From Mytilisepta virgata (taxonomy: Eukaryota > Mollusca > Bivalvia > Mytilida > Mytilidae), in contig CM051510.1 in NCBI GenBank assembly GCA_028015205.1, forward strand, positions 30,690,580-30,754,579: a DNA stretch of 64,000 nt, written 5' to 3'. Positions 11,956 to 22,400 of the stretch are shown here, one piece after another. A program made the translations under genes and the position numbers. Under the pieces are notes generated by a model, which saw nothing but the letters and a program-made list of their open reading frames with translations, was not told the DNA's origin and made no database searches. The number at the start of each line of letters is the position of its first letter. The stretch's first letter is position 1.

Positions 11956-14900
11956 TCATTCGTCGATGGCTCCTCTTACTTCCAACGGAAACAGTTTCAC
12001 TATGGGACGTGTTTGATTTGGTTTCTCACTTATTTCCGGTGTACGGTTAATCACTATTTCTTCTTCACTGATAGTTGTAAGTGTATTGCATTCATTCACT
12101 GTTTTATTCCAAGTTGGCCAATTTTCTCTCTCCAAAATCCAGTTCGGTCCATTTATCCAAATAGTACTCTCCTGAAGTTGTTTAGCGCTTATCCCTCGCG
12201 TAAGATAATCGGCAGGGTTATACTCGGTCGGACAGTAATTCCAATGACAATTTCCTATGAGTTCTCTGATTTCCGAAAGTCTATTTGCAATAAATGGTTT
12301 CAATTTCTTTGTTGATATAATCCAACTTAGAACGATTTGACTGTCACTCCACATAAATATATTTTGCGGTTTCACTATTTCTCGAAGATGATTGGCTAAT
12401 CTTGCTCCAGTCACTGCTCCCATTAACTCTAAGCGTGGTAAAGAAATTGTCTTTACGGGTGCGACTCTGTTTTTCGCCATTATGATAAGCGATAAGTTTT
12501 TAGTTACCAAATAAGCACAAGCTCCGTACGCTAACTGTGACGCATCGGTGAAAATATGTAGCGATCCATCTAATTTGTCTGTGTCTAGTAAAGATCTTTG
12601 AAATGTCATATTCGTTGCGTTTTCGATTTCCACTGCTATATCATGCCATTGTCTACTCAAATCTTCACTTAAAATTTCATCCCAGTCGAGCTTTGACTTC
12701 CATAACTGTTGCATAAATAGTTTAGCTTTTACGGTTACAGGTGCGATCAGTCCTAAAGGATCGAAAATTCTGGATGATGAGCTCAATACCTGTCGTTTTG
12801 TCACTAATTTGTTGATTTCCGTAATATTCACTGGTTGGTATTCTATTTTGTCTGTTTCGGTATTCCATTTCATACCCAAGATTTTCACGGTTTTCTCCTT
12901 CTCGGCAACATTATCTTTTGCGGCTAGATTTTGCAAATCTTTGCTATTCGAATTCCACGAACGAAGATTGAATCCTGCTTCTGAAAGTAGTTTTCTAGAC
13001 TCGGCATAAAAATTCAAAGCGGAATTTTCATCAATAAAGCTGGTCAACACATTGTCTACGTACAAATTGTTCTGAAGTTCTGATGATGTAGAAGATGGGT
13101 TGTTACGAAAATGTTTCATGAGCGTAGCACTTAACATGAATGGTGAGCAGGTAGCACCAAAAAGTACAACTCTAAAACGGTAAGTTATCAATTTGCTTTG
13201 CGGTTCTGTAGGGTCTTCCAACCAAAAAAATCTGGTAGCATCTCGATCAGTCGGGTCGAGTTCTATTTGTAGAAAAGCCTTCTCTATATCGGCGGTAACT
13301 GCGTAATTGTACATTCTGAATCGAACAAGTATTTCTGTCAAATCTGGTAACAAAGGCGGGTAAGATTCAAGACAATCATTCAAACACGGACTATCTTTGT
13401 TGGCTCTACAGCTGCAATTATATACAATCCGGATAGGAGTTGTTGTGGAATCTTTACGCACTGGGTGATGCGGAATATAGTGAATCGTATGTGTTGGTTG
13501 TTCATTGTCAATAGGTATTCTTTCAATAAAACCTCTCCTCTCTTGTTCAGCAATATTTTCTCCGTATTTTCGGAATATCTCGGGTTCTTTCACTAGACGA
13601 CGAATTACAGATTCGGTTCTCCGTTTAGCAGTTTCTCTGTTGGTAGGTAGTTCGGGCGAATCTTCTTTCCATGGTAATTTAGCAACATATTTCTCGTTCT
13701 GTTTGATAATTGAGTTTTCCATGTAGTCTGCGATAATTTCATTCATTTTCGGATCATTCTGTTCTTTGGCGTTGATTCCTAACGATTCAAGTTTCCAAAA
13801 TTTCTCAAGATCGGTTTCTTCCTGTTTGCGGCATACAAGAATGTTCATCATTGAAGTTGACATGTTGTTGCTCTTAGTAGGGACGGGTCCAGATAATAAA
13901 TAACCTATTTTTGAACTTACAGCGGTAGGTCCGCGTATTCCACGTATTATCTTGTCCTGTACTATATCCCAATAGAAGTCTCCACCAATTAATAAGTTGA
14001 TTTCAAATTGTTCTCCATGCATTACTGGATGGGCTAATTGTAGTCCTCGTAAATACGGAAATCTCTGTGATGACGGAATGTCCTGATTTTGGAGTGCGGG
14101 TGCTATAGTGGGTACGATCAGTACTTTGATTGGTATAAGGTCTCCTTCGTTTGACTTCAAATATATTGTTGTTTTATCTAAGTTTCTTGCTTTCTTGTCG
14201 GCGTTTCCAAAAGTAGATATACTGAGGCTTTCGGAATCTTCTTTTTTCACATTGAGCTTTGTGGCTAAGTCTTGAGTTATGAAAGATCGTTGCGCCCCTT
14301 CATCAAATAGAATATTTGCGTCAATAAAAGTATTTTCATAAACTACTGGGCTTATAGCGGTTTTCAAAAGAACTGCAGATCTATCCTCGCTGTTTGCGGT
14401 ATACATTACTGATGTTGCCGATTCCTGTTCCTTGCTCTGAGTTTTATCTTGTGACTTGTGACTCGTACTTACCTTCTTTTTACAAAGTGTTGAGTGATGT
14501 TTGCGGTGACAAAACTTACATGTATTTCTTGAGTTACAATCGGCTACTCGATGTGTACCAAGACAGTTGAAGCAAAGGCTCCTTTCTTTTACAATTGAAA
14601 TTCTTTCCTCATAATCGGTTACCTCTTTACACTCGTTTGTCCAGTGGTTTCCATTACAATAAACACATCTCTTCTTTGTCAATGTTGGTGTTTTCTCAAA
14701 AGACTTTTTTGTGAACTTTTTCCGCTCGTTTTGACGTCGAACTCCTGTTACGAAGTTTGCACTTGGAGTTGCTCCATTGTATTTTTGCGCATAGTCTGTA
14801 TATCCCGATTCCTGAATAGAAATCTCTTGTGTAATTGCACAACGAAGTGTCTGTATGTTCCAATTGTCATGTCCATTTTCTCGCGTGATTGTTTTTCGAA

Positions 14901-15753
14901 ATTCTGGCGGCAGTTTACTAAGAATAACTGGTATAAGTAGTGATCCAAACATTTCCTGACTCTGGCCTAACGACTCTAAACCACGTATATAAGCTTCTGA
15001 TTTGTCATGAAATGTTCTTAAACTGTCAATATTATCTAGCGGTGCGGGCAAATCTAATAGCGATTTCATGTACGCATTCGTTATCTTGTGCGGCTGGCCG
15101 TAGCGGTTTCTCAGTAACTCAATTGCTGTGTGGTAATTTGCATTTGTCATTGTCAAACCTGATATTACATTTGCGGCATCATAATGAAGCAATGATTTTA
15201 AATACGAAAACTTCTGGACATCAGTAAGAGTATGATTGAAGTGCACGGTCGACTCGTAGGAGTCCCAAAAGTACTGCCAATCGAGTATTTCTCCACTAAA
15301 ATTCGGTAGTGACAACTTCGGAAGACGGTGATTCTGGCTAGACATGGTACTCATTTGTGAAAATGTTTGAGTGGCTTCACGTTGTGTTTGAGTTTGGTTT
15401 GTGAATGGATTGAACTCAGGAGCATTACCACGGAGTGTTGAATTGCTAGTACATGCGGGGTTTGCGTTTGTGTCCAAGTACTTCTTGTATTTGCGTAATT
15501 TATCGTCTAACTCTAAATAATACTCATCTGACTCCATGATTTCATCTGCCATATCCTCCTCCTCTGTTTTCTCTAGAATCTGTCCATCCAAACCTTCAAG
15601 TGTCACTTTCTTCTTTTGAATATTGTTCAAAATGTTTTTCACATTCTCGGAATCAACTAGTTCCTCTTTGGTAATATCTTCCAGTTTCTTTAGGAATTTT
15701 GTCACGGCTGCCTTGTTTGCGGCTCTCAAAGATTTCAGTCGTTGTACATCCAT
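11956..15753 (-). CDS. BEL/Pao gag-pol polyprotein lacking integrase
   Basis: An uninterrupted frame of 1265 codons from the ATG at 15753; the frame stays open upstream to the LTR, but that part covers the primer site. In order it shows a gag region of DUF1759 type (LPKLSLPNFSG, about residue 145 on) and CCHC-like zinc knuckles (CVYCNGNHWTNEC near 361, then CFNCLGTHRVADC). A retropepsin-like DEG motif (LFDEGAQRSF, about 482) follows. The reverse transcriptase has TADIEKAFLQIEL and YVDN near 897, where YVDD is usual. RNase H carries TDAS near 1067 and MWSDSQIVLSWI. After the RNase H linker it goes straight to a short tail (RPIVKLFPLEV) that resembles the very end of full-length pol. The integrase core and most of the C-terminal domain are absent without any frame break. 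It would therefore need an integrase in trans. Confidence 0.92.
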   Translation of the reverse strand: MDVQRLKSLRAANKAAVTKFLKKLEDITKEELVDSENVKNILNNIQKKKVTLEGLDGQILEKTEEEDMADEIMESDEYYLELDDKLRKYKKYLDTNANPACTSNSTLRGNAPEFNPFTNQTQTQREATQTFSQMSTMSSQNHRLPKLSLPNFSGEILDWQYFWDSYESTVHFNHTLTDVQKFSYLKSLLHYDAANVISGLTMTNANYHTAIELLRNRYGQPHKITNAYMKSLLDLPAPLDNIDSLRTFHDKSEAYIRGLESLGQSQEMFGSLLIPVILSKLPPEFRKTITRENGHDNWNIQTLRCAITQEISIQESGYTDYAQKYNGATPSANFVTGVRRQNERKKFTKKSFEKTPTLTKKRCVYCNGNHWTNECKEVTDYEERISIVKERSLCFNCLGTHRVADCNSRNTCKFCHRKHHSTLCKKKVSTSHKSQDKTQSKEQESATSVMYTANSEDRSAVLLKTAISPVVYENTFIDANILFDEGAQRSFITQDLATKLNVKKEDSESLSISTFGNADKKARNLDKTTIYLKSNEGDLIPIKVLIVPTIAPALQNQDIPSSQRFPYLRGLQLAHPVMHGEQFEINLLIGGDFYWDIVQDKIIRGIRGPTAVSSKIGYLLSGPVPTKSNNMSTSMMNILVCRKQEETDLEKFWKLESLGINAKEQNDPKMNEIIADYMENSIIKQNEKYVAKLPWKEDSPELPTNRETAKRRTESVIRRLVKEPEIFRKYGENIAEQERRGFIERIPIDNEQPTHTIHYIPHHPVRKDSTTTPIRIVYNCSCRANKDSPCLNDCLESYPPLLPDLTEILVRFRMYNYAVTADIEKAFLQIELDPTDRDATRFFWLEDPTEPQSKLITYRFRVVLFGATCSPFMLSATLMKHFRNNPSSTSSELQNNLYVDNVLTSFIDENSALNFYAESRKLLSEAGFNLRSWNSNSKDLQNLAAKDNVAEKEKTVKILGMKWNTETDKIEYQPVNITEINKLVTKRQVLSSSSRIFDPLGLIAPVTVKAKLFMQQLWKSKLDWDEILSEDLSRQWHDIAVEIENATNMTFQRSLLDTDKLDGSLHIFTDASQLAYGACAYLVTKNLSLIIMAKNRVAPVKTISLPRLELMGAVTGARLANHLREIVKPQNIFMWSDSQIVLSWIISTKKLKPFIANRLSEIRELIGNCHWNYCPTEYNPADYLTRGISAKQLQESTIWINGPNWILERENWPTWNKTVNECNTLTTISEEEIVINRTPEISEKPNQTRPIVKLFPLEVRGAIDE

Positions 15754-15780
15754 CTTTTGTTTTTGGTCACGGCACCACAA

Positions 15781-15954
15781 TATCGTAGAATGGCTTCGCG
15801 TTGTGTTTGGGGGAGTTGGTCAAGGCGTCAACAAAATGAATGCGTCTTTCATTACAAACTTCTAATAACCAACTAACCTTACAATAGCGATACGTCACAA
15901 TGTTGAGCGGCCGCGCCGCCAAAGGCGACGTTACTTTTAGCGTAATTTACAACA
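15781..15954 (-). repeat. 5' LTR of the BEL/Pao element
   Basis: Read on the minus strand it begins TGTTGTAAATTACGC and ends CTACGATA. By eye it is base-for-base the same as the 3' LTR. It directly abuts the primer binding site. A GC-rich palindromic patch (GGCGGCGCGGCCGC) sits inside. Confidence 0.9.
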
Positions 15955-15959
15955 TGCAT

Positions 15960-16694
15960 GTTACCCATGTACAGTAAAAGTATATGCATTAATCATTTTA
16001 AAAAGGCTATTAAAATTAAAATTAATAATTAAACGTTATTTTTTATTTATTTTCTCGTCTTTTAGTTACATGTACTTTTAAAAAAATTAAATTGCATACT
16101 TTGTTAAATCATTTAAAAGTTCATTATTTGTCATTACTGACTTGCGATTGTCATACGATCGTCATAACTATGATTGTCTTAGGATACGTTTGTTTTACAT
16201 CATTTATCGTATTTCCCCATGCCTATATCGACCTGCTGAGGCCTTCACAATTTCCCGTATTTCGGCACTGTGACGTCGTAAAGAGTTGACCCGACCTTAA
16301 TATGGGCTGACCCGAATATATCAGCGACGTCATAATGTTTGACCCAACGTTGACCCGAATATATCAGGAAAACATCCGGTTATAGGCAGATTACCATTGA
16401 AAAGTAAGAAATTCCATTAAGATTGCTAGTTAACAATACGATAAATTTATCATCAAGTTTTCTTCAAACAAATATTGTAAAATATAAGCCGCTCGACACA
16501 ATACGAAGCTTTTTAGCTCGTTCGCTACGCTCACTCGCCGAAAAAGCTTCACATTGTATCTCGCGGCTGATATTTTACGGTATACGTTTGCAGAAAACCT
16601 GATAATATGTACATATACGATAGGTCGTAAGACCATCATAACTTAGTCGGAAGTAATCTCATAAGATATGTCTTACGATCAATCTTACGATGCT
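15960..16694. other. Right half of the split TIR element
   Basis: No gene. At 16495-16560 an imperfect inverted repeat is seen (AATACGAAGCTTTTT against AAAAAGCTTCACATTGT). Repeated GTTGACCCGA and GACCCGAATATATCAG motifs occur at 16280-16370. Confidence 0.45.
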
Positions 16695-16954
16695 TTCGAA
16701 AACCTGGCCCCTGCCTTTAACTGCAAATATAGCTTTAAACTCTTGGGCAACTCTTTTCAAGCTTCCTTTGTATTTGTAGTTTATGACATTACCTAAAACA
16801 AATTAGTAACAGCTAGAAATAATGTTCTACAGACTGATTTATTAATAAATATTTCATAATTTCTTGATTAAAAGTCACGTATTCGAGAAAAAAAAATATT
16901 GCGACAAAAAAATGCAACGACAAGAATTTTTTTTTTAAAGAAAATGTTAAGTAT

Positions 16955-17095
16955 GATTAAAACACGCCTACCTTTCTTGACACTCCTTGAATGTAAAAAT
17001 GTTGTCAACGACGACGTTTGTCCTTCTATGACGACGACTTACTGAAGGGGAAGTAACTCGCAAATTTGAATTTTATAATAACAATAATTATTTTT
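16955..17095. repeat. GTTGTCAACGACGAC repeat, copy 1
   Basis: It shares CTACCTTTCTTG, AATGTTGTCAACGACGAC, CCTTCTATGACGACGAC and GAAGTAACTCGCAAA with two further copies at 21500-21650 and 21785-21905. All are in the same orientation. Class unknown. Confidence 0.65.
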
Positions 17096-17226
17096 ATTAA
17101 CATATTATTATAAATTCTTTATTTAAGGAGCGGTTTTGAAAATTGGGTATTTGTGCTTATAAAAAACCAAATTGTGACCAAAAAAATGTAGAATGTTTCA
17201 GTCTCTTACACATATATTCAATCTTA

Positions 17227-18836
17227 GTTTATATACAGGTATATTTCCCGAAAAAATGAAAGCTCGGTTTACTCCTTTGTATAAAACGGAAAGAATGCAG
17301 ATATGAATAATTATAGACCCATTTCAGTACTTCCAGTTATATCTAATTTATTTGAAAAAATTGTTTATTCTCAAATAAATAAATATTAATTTGATATATC
17401 GACACCAATCGGGTTTTAGATCAAAACATTCATGTTAAACAGCACTTACTAAATTGTAGATGAATATCTGATGGAAATGGACAAAGGCAATTATATTGGT
17501 TTTCTATTTCTTGATTTTAAGAAAGCATTTGATTTAGTCAATCATGATATCTTATTTTCAAATTAGGAGAATATAAGTTTGATGGACTATCTATTAAAAA
17601 GACCACAAAAAGTTGTCATCAATAATTTTGAATCAATTGGCCAAAATATGTATTTTGGTGTTCCCCAAGGTAGTATTCTTGGACCTTTTGCTTTTTCTTT
17701 TATATATTTATGACTTACCATTATATGTACAATACATTAGTCCTGATTTATATGCAGATGATACTACCATTCACTGTTCATGTTCTAATATATTTGTCAT
17801 CAATAGCAAATTGAATTTTGATATACAAAATGTGCATGAATGGTGTAATGAAAATGATATGATGATAAATGTAACAAAATCCAAATCAATGCTTTTATCA
17901 TCCAGTAAAAGGATTAGTAACAATACTATCAATGTGTTCTTTAATAATACAATGCTAGATAATGTTAAATGTGAAAAATTATTAGGTGTTACGATTGACA
18001 ACTGTTTATCTTGGGCTGAACATATTAACAAACTAGTTTTCAAAGTTTCTCATCGGCTTGGACTGATGTGCAGATTAAAATCTTATCTTCCATCAGAAGG
18101 TTTAATTTTGTACTATAATGGTTATATCTTACCATTGCTTGATTACTGTTGTACATTATGGGGCCAAGCTAGTTTAGCAAATTTAGAAAAGTTGTATCAG
18201 TTACAAAAAGGGCTGCGAGAATTATACTAAATGCAAAAAGAGACGTATCTACAAATATACTATTAAAAAAACTTGGATGGCTATCTATTTTTAAAAGAAT
18301 TGATTATCACAAAGGTGTTTTAATATTTAAATGCGCGTCATGACTACTACTGATCACTAGCCTGTCAACGCTGGGGTTGTGAGTTCGAATCTCACCTGTG
18401 GCGGGGTGTGTTGGACTCCGATCTTAATTGACAAGGATTGCCAATTTTCCTACCGAAGGTCGGTGGTTCTCTCCGGGTACTCCGGCTTCCTCCACCAATT
18501 AAAACTGGCCGCCGCGAAATGGCCAAAATGTGCTGAAAACGGCGTTAAACCCCAATTAAACAAACAAACAAATATTTAAATGCGTCAATAATCTTGCTCC
18601 AGAATATTAATGTGATGTCTTTAATACTGCTAATAATGCTTCAAATTATTCTTTACGATCAACAAAGAGCAGAAACTTGTTTGTGCCTCGTCCAAATACA
18701 AATTTTACGAAGAAAAGTTTTTACTATTTTGGAATTATTTTATGGAATTCTTTACCAACAGACCTAAATTGAATAAAAATATAGAAACCTTCAAAAGAAA
18801 TTATACAGATTACTTAAAGCTCCGTGAAGCTTTCTA
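17227..18836 (+). pseudogene. Decayed LINE reverse transcriptase (CR1/jockey-like)
   Basis: The frame is broken, but the order of motifs is that of a non-LTR reverse transcriptase. FPEKMKAR and NNYRPISVLPV are followed by LFLDFKKAFDLVNHDIL (17500-17560), then FGVPQGSILGP with a frame break. LYADDTTIHC (catalytic YADD) is at 17747-17776, then KCEKLLGVTID. After the SINE insertion come APEY, NYSLRS, VPRPNTNF and ILWNSLP. The longest intact piece is 17613-18230. There are at least three frameshifts or stops and no 5' ORF or endonuclease, so this is a dead 5'-truncated copy. Confidence 0.85.
18336..18570 (+). mobile_element. tRNA-headed SINE, copy 1 (5'-truncated, in LINE)
   Basis: It carries the B-box-like GAGTTCGAATC, the conserved body (ATTGACAAGGATTGCCAATT, CCTACCGAAGGTCGGTGG, TGGCCGCCGCG) and a tail of ACAAACAAACAAA. 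It interrupts the LINE relic and is flanked by the direct repeat AATATTTAAATGCG (18322-18335 and 18571-18584). The A box is missing. Confidence 0.85.
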
Positions 18837-18839
18837 AAT

Positions 18840-21480
18840 TTGTTAAATTATAGTCACAGTATTGGAAGGCGAGATATTCTATTGTTCCAATGTTTATAGC
18901 GAGCGCATATGGGTCATTCAGAAAAGTCTTCGTTTTATGGGGGCAGCCATTATGCAATCCGAAGTGAATTTATTTGTTAAAGCGAATATGGCCATATTGT
19001 GCTACAAACTAAGGCTAGAAAAAGTTTCATTCGCCGGAAACGGAAGTAAGGAATCCTGACTGAATGGGCAGCAAATTTATTTTCAAAAAATGAAATACAA
19101 ATACAAATAAATCTATTACATGCTTAAGATTTTTTAAATATTAATCTGGTCAGTTGTACGAGCATTTTCTAATTTTGGAATATATGTACTTTCGTTCTAT
19201 AATAATGTTATAGGTAAATTAAGTTCTTTAATTTCAAAAATCGCAACAGAAGTGGAGCTGCTGCAGAAAATTTTTTGAACTTGTTGCCGACAAAATCGTT
19301 AACATCTTTGAACTGAATATCAATCTGGTAATAGATTTTATATGTACGATTTGTGATCTCAATTATTATTTACTATGATTTTTCTAATTAGAAAACCTCA
19401 TATCCTTTTAAATCTGGAGCGGGTCAAAATTATTAACGTTTTACATGAGTTATTCCCCTTTGCCCAGAATGTAATGTTGAAACACCCTTTGTTTTGTATT
19501 TGTCTAAAGAAAATAAGTAAGAAATAGTAGAAATTAAGTACCTGCAGGATTGGTCTAGAATTTTGCATGAAATTGTTTTTTCTGTGGTTGAATCCTCTTT
19601 TAAACAAAGTTAAAATTAGATCCCTTGAAACCATATAACCATGCATGATTCACTGAAGGTTTAATGGATAAAAAGAAACACATTTAAAAAAAAAAAATCA
19701 CACATATATCATAGCCATGTTGGTGCAATCTTAAACCACCAACAAAAGTAAGCAAATAAAAAAAAAAACATTTAAAGTTTAACCATATTTTCTCCAGTGG
19801 TTTTCTCAAAACAAAGAATGTTGAAATAGAAGTATCATCTTATACTGGGTTTTATTATATTTTCTAATTCAACATTTTTATTTGTTACAAATGCTAAATT
19901 GAACTTTAAGAGCTCAAGAATATATTTTTGAATACAATTAAAGAACCAAGCTCTGTCTGGATTATTTTCCAGGGTAACTTCAACCCATAAGTTTATGTCA
20001 TTTGCCTGGTTTGGTATATATTGAACAGCACATAGAATCTACATGACGTTACACATTTTTCTAACCTATTTCAGTATTCAATATTTTATTATTTTTTTCA
20101 ATTTAATATAGGGATCTATCGTGATAAATGGTGATTTGGTAGGGGGCTTATCTGGATTTATATATCTCAGGGAACAAACTGAAATAACAAATACACATTA
20201 CAAGTTCAATTTTAATAACCTTTGAGTTTGGCTTGGTCTTGGAGAAAGGAAATAAATCACTTTCCCCCAGTACCTCTGGTACAGTAAATGAAACAGCAAT
20301 CCTGGCATTGTTATAACACCCTTTTAATATGTTTAACATGAATTTTCACTAAGAATTCCTTATAATTTTAGAACTACTATTAGGCAAAACTTTTAAGAAC
20401 ACAGCACACTAGTCACTACACTTGACACTTGCGACTGACCTGCTGATACCAGATGCTTAAAACTTTCAACACTGTTCTATTTTGTCAATAGCTGTACTTC
20501 AACCCAAAATCATTCACAGTGAAGCAGTTCGGTATTACATGTTTTATTTACAAATTATGACATAAAATACCAAAATAACTACATGAAAACGATGAATCCT
20601 AAATTTAAATTTTTACCACATGTTTGACCGTATCGTAACAATTCAAAGATATGCAGTATCCAAATTAACAATTCTCAACCAATCATTGTGTATCTGTATA
20701 GTTTGTTTGTATTCAATGGTATTGCTTGATCCGTACGAGTGTTAATATTGCAACTGAATAAACTTTAATTGTATGCTACTGAAATGTGAAGATTTTTTTG
20801 AAAGTAACTCATGTTTTACTATAACAGTGTTTTCTACCAAGCTCACATATGTGTAAATAAGGCAATGTTCTCTTTTGATTTTAAAAATGTCAATTTTAGG
20901 TTCCCGTATTTTCTCATTTGTCATGGATGTAGTTAAGTTTATGAGTTTATACAAAAGAATCGACCGGTTTTAACATTGTTCATCTATAAAAGAAACATTT
21001 ACATTCATATACTTAAAAACACACACACACACAAAAAGAGTGAATATAAAGTCATAAATTTTTATTAGCCTCTTACACCCCGAAGGGTCAATAGCTACAA
21101 AAACAAACAAACAAACAGAACAACAAATTAAAGAAACAATTATGAAATATGTTTGCCCCCTGTCCTCAGTGAAAGATACTGTTTCAAAAAGGAGCCCAGC
21201 AACCTCACTTAGTATCACTATTGCTGCCCTCGTATCATTTGCCAAGCCAACAGTACATTATTAAATGCATATAATTTTATAGATTACATTTATGCATATA
21301 CGTATATAGATGGTCTACATGATGTGGATTTTTGTACAAATTGGATCAATGTTAGGTTAATTTATTTTGTGTGTTTTATTAATTTATATTTTAACTCAGG
21401 GCCTCCGGGAAAATTAGCCTTTTAGTGCTAATTCTGTGTTACCCTCTTTATATAAAGACATTATTTGCTTATTAAGAAAA
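18840..21480. other. Intergenic, no gene seen
   Basis: AT-rich sequence without a supported coding region. Short open frames here have neither homology that I recognise nor splice context. A short ACAC tract lies at about 21020-21033. Confidence 0.45.
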
Positions 21481-21499
21481 AAATTAAAAGAAAATATTA

Positions 21500-21650
21500 A
21501 GCGTGATTAGAACGTGCCTACCTTTTCTTGTCCCTGGTTGAATGACAAAATGTTGTCAACGACGACATTTGTCCTTCTATGACGACGACTTAATGAAGGG
21601 AAGTAACTCGCAAATTTGGATTTTATAATAATAATAATAATAATAAATAT
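21500..21650. repeat. GTTGTCAACGACGAC repeat, copy 2
   Basis: Same motifs as the copy at 16955, ending in an (ATA)n run at about 21625-21645. Confidence 0.65.
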
Positions 21651-21784
21651 GATGAAATTCTTCATTTAAATATGATGATTAGAAGTCAAATGTTTTAAAA
21701 ATTGGGTATTTGTGCTGATAAAAAAAAACCGAATTGTGACAAAAATTGTAAAACTAAGGAAAAAAAATAAAAGAAAATCTCTAG

Positions 21785-21905
21785 CACGAGTAAAACAAGC
21801 CTACCTTTTCTTGTATCTCTGGTTGAATGACAAAATGTTGTCAACGACAACATTTGTTCTTCTATGACGACGACAAAAAAGGGGAAATAACTCGCAAACT
21901 TGAAC
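21785..21905. repeat. GTTGTCAACGACGAC repeat, copy 3
   Basis: The third copy (AATGTTGTCAACGACAAC, CTTCTATGACGACGAC) runs directly into the transposase relic that follows. The repeat may therefore be part of that transposon family. Confidence 0.6.
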
Positions 21906-21929
21906 TGAGGCCTTACAAACAATCATTAA

Positions 21930-22096
21930 ACAGATACGAGATCAGGCGACGACTGAATGTAGAACAACCAATGCCGACAAGTACAACCGAAATTACACCA
22001 GCGTTTCGGAGAATCTGGGCGGGTATTCCTGTGCAATTCGTCAATCGACTGATCAACTCCATGCGTCGCATTATGTGTAGCAGTAGTCAAAGCTAA
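21930..22096 (+). pseudogene. Tc1/mariner-like transposase C-terminus relic
   Basis: The frame ends RIWAGIPVQFVNRLINSMRR followed by a stop at 22094-22096. This has the form of the C-terminus of Tc1/mariner transposases (W..IP....NLI.SM.RR). The DDE core and DNA-binding domains are absent. Short and unsupported by other parts, so only moderately sure. Confidence 0.55.
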
Positions 22097-22349
22097 AATT
22101 CTGTGCTAATTGTGTTATGAGGACATTCGATAAATAGACATAACTTACACAGGCTACAGACAGTGAATATGTAAAGTGAATTTTTTTGATGTTTTTGGAA
22201 TATCAAAATAAATGTCTGTAAGACTGCAACTAGTTGCGACTTTAGTATATATATTTGTGAAAGTTAACGGTGCACATAAGTGGATTTTTTTACCAGGTGT
22301 TAAAGTTTACTATAAATACATGGTATGTGTTTATATTCTTCACTATTGG

Positions 22350-22351
<2 letters not shown>

Positions 22352-22399
<48 letters not shown>
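22352..22399. repeat. (TA)n microsatellite
   Basis: About 24 uninterrupted TA dinucleotides. Confidence 0.95.

Positions 22400-22400
<1 letters not shown>

Larger units (their letters stand above)
11520..15959 (-). mobile_element. BEL/Pao LTR retrotransposon, integrase-less, with 5-bp TSD
   Basis: It is flanked by the direct repeat TGCAT (11520-11524 and 15955-15959), the 5-bp duplication usual for BEL/Pao. The LTRs at 11525-11698 and 15781-15954 appear identical over 174 bp, and one long gag-pol frame runs on the minus strand. A putative primer binding site TGGTGCCGTGACC lies just inside the 5' LTR (about 15777-15765). The interior is 4.1 kb, shorter than the roughly 6 kb or more usual for the group, because the integrase region is missing. 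Identical LTRs indicate recent insertion. Confidence 0.92.
11200..16711. mobile_element. Non-autonomous TIR element split by the BEL/Pao insertion
   Basis: GGGGCCAGGTTTTCGAA at 11200-11216 is exactly inverted at 16695-16711. The inner sequence is also related between the two ends (ATCGTAAGAT, GGTCTTACGAC). Removing the BEL element and one TGCAT leaves about 1.08 kb. No transposase frame is visible, so it is a non-autonomous DNA transposon. Its target duplication is unclear. Confidence 0.65.

Noticed and set aside
17613..18230. 205-codon frame as an independent gene
   Set aside because: It is the longest intact piece of a frameshifted LINE reverse transcriptase with a SINE inserted downstream.
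18336..18570. tRNA-like sequence with a GTTCGAATC B box, as possible tRNA gene
   Set aside because: It continues into a SINE body with an A-rich tail and target duplications; the head is truncated or diverged. The same holds for the other four copies.
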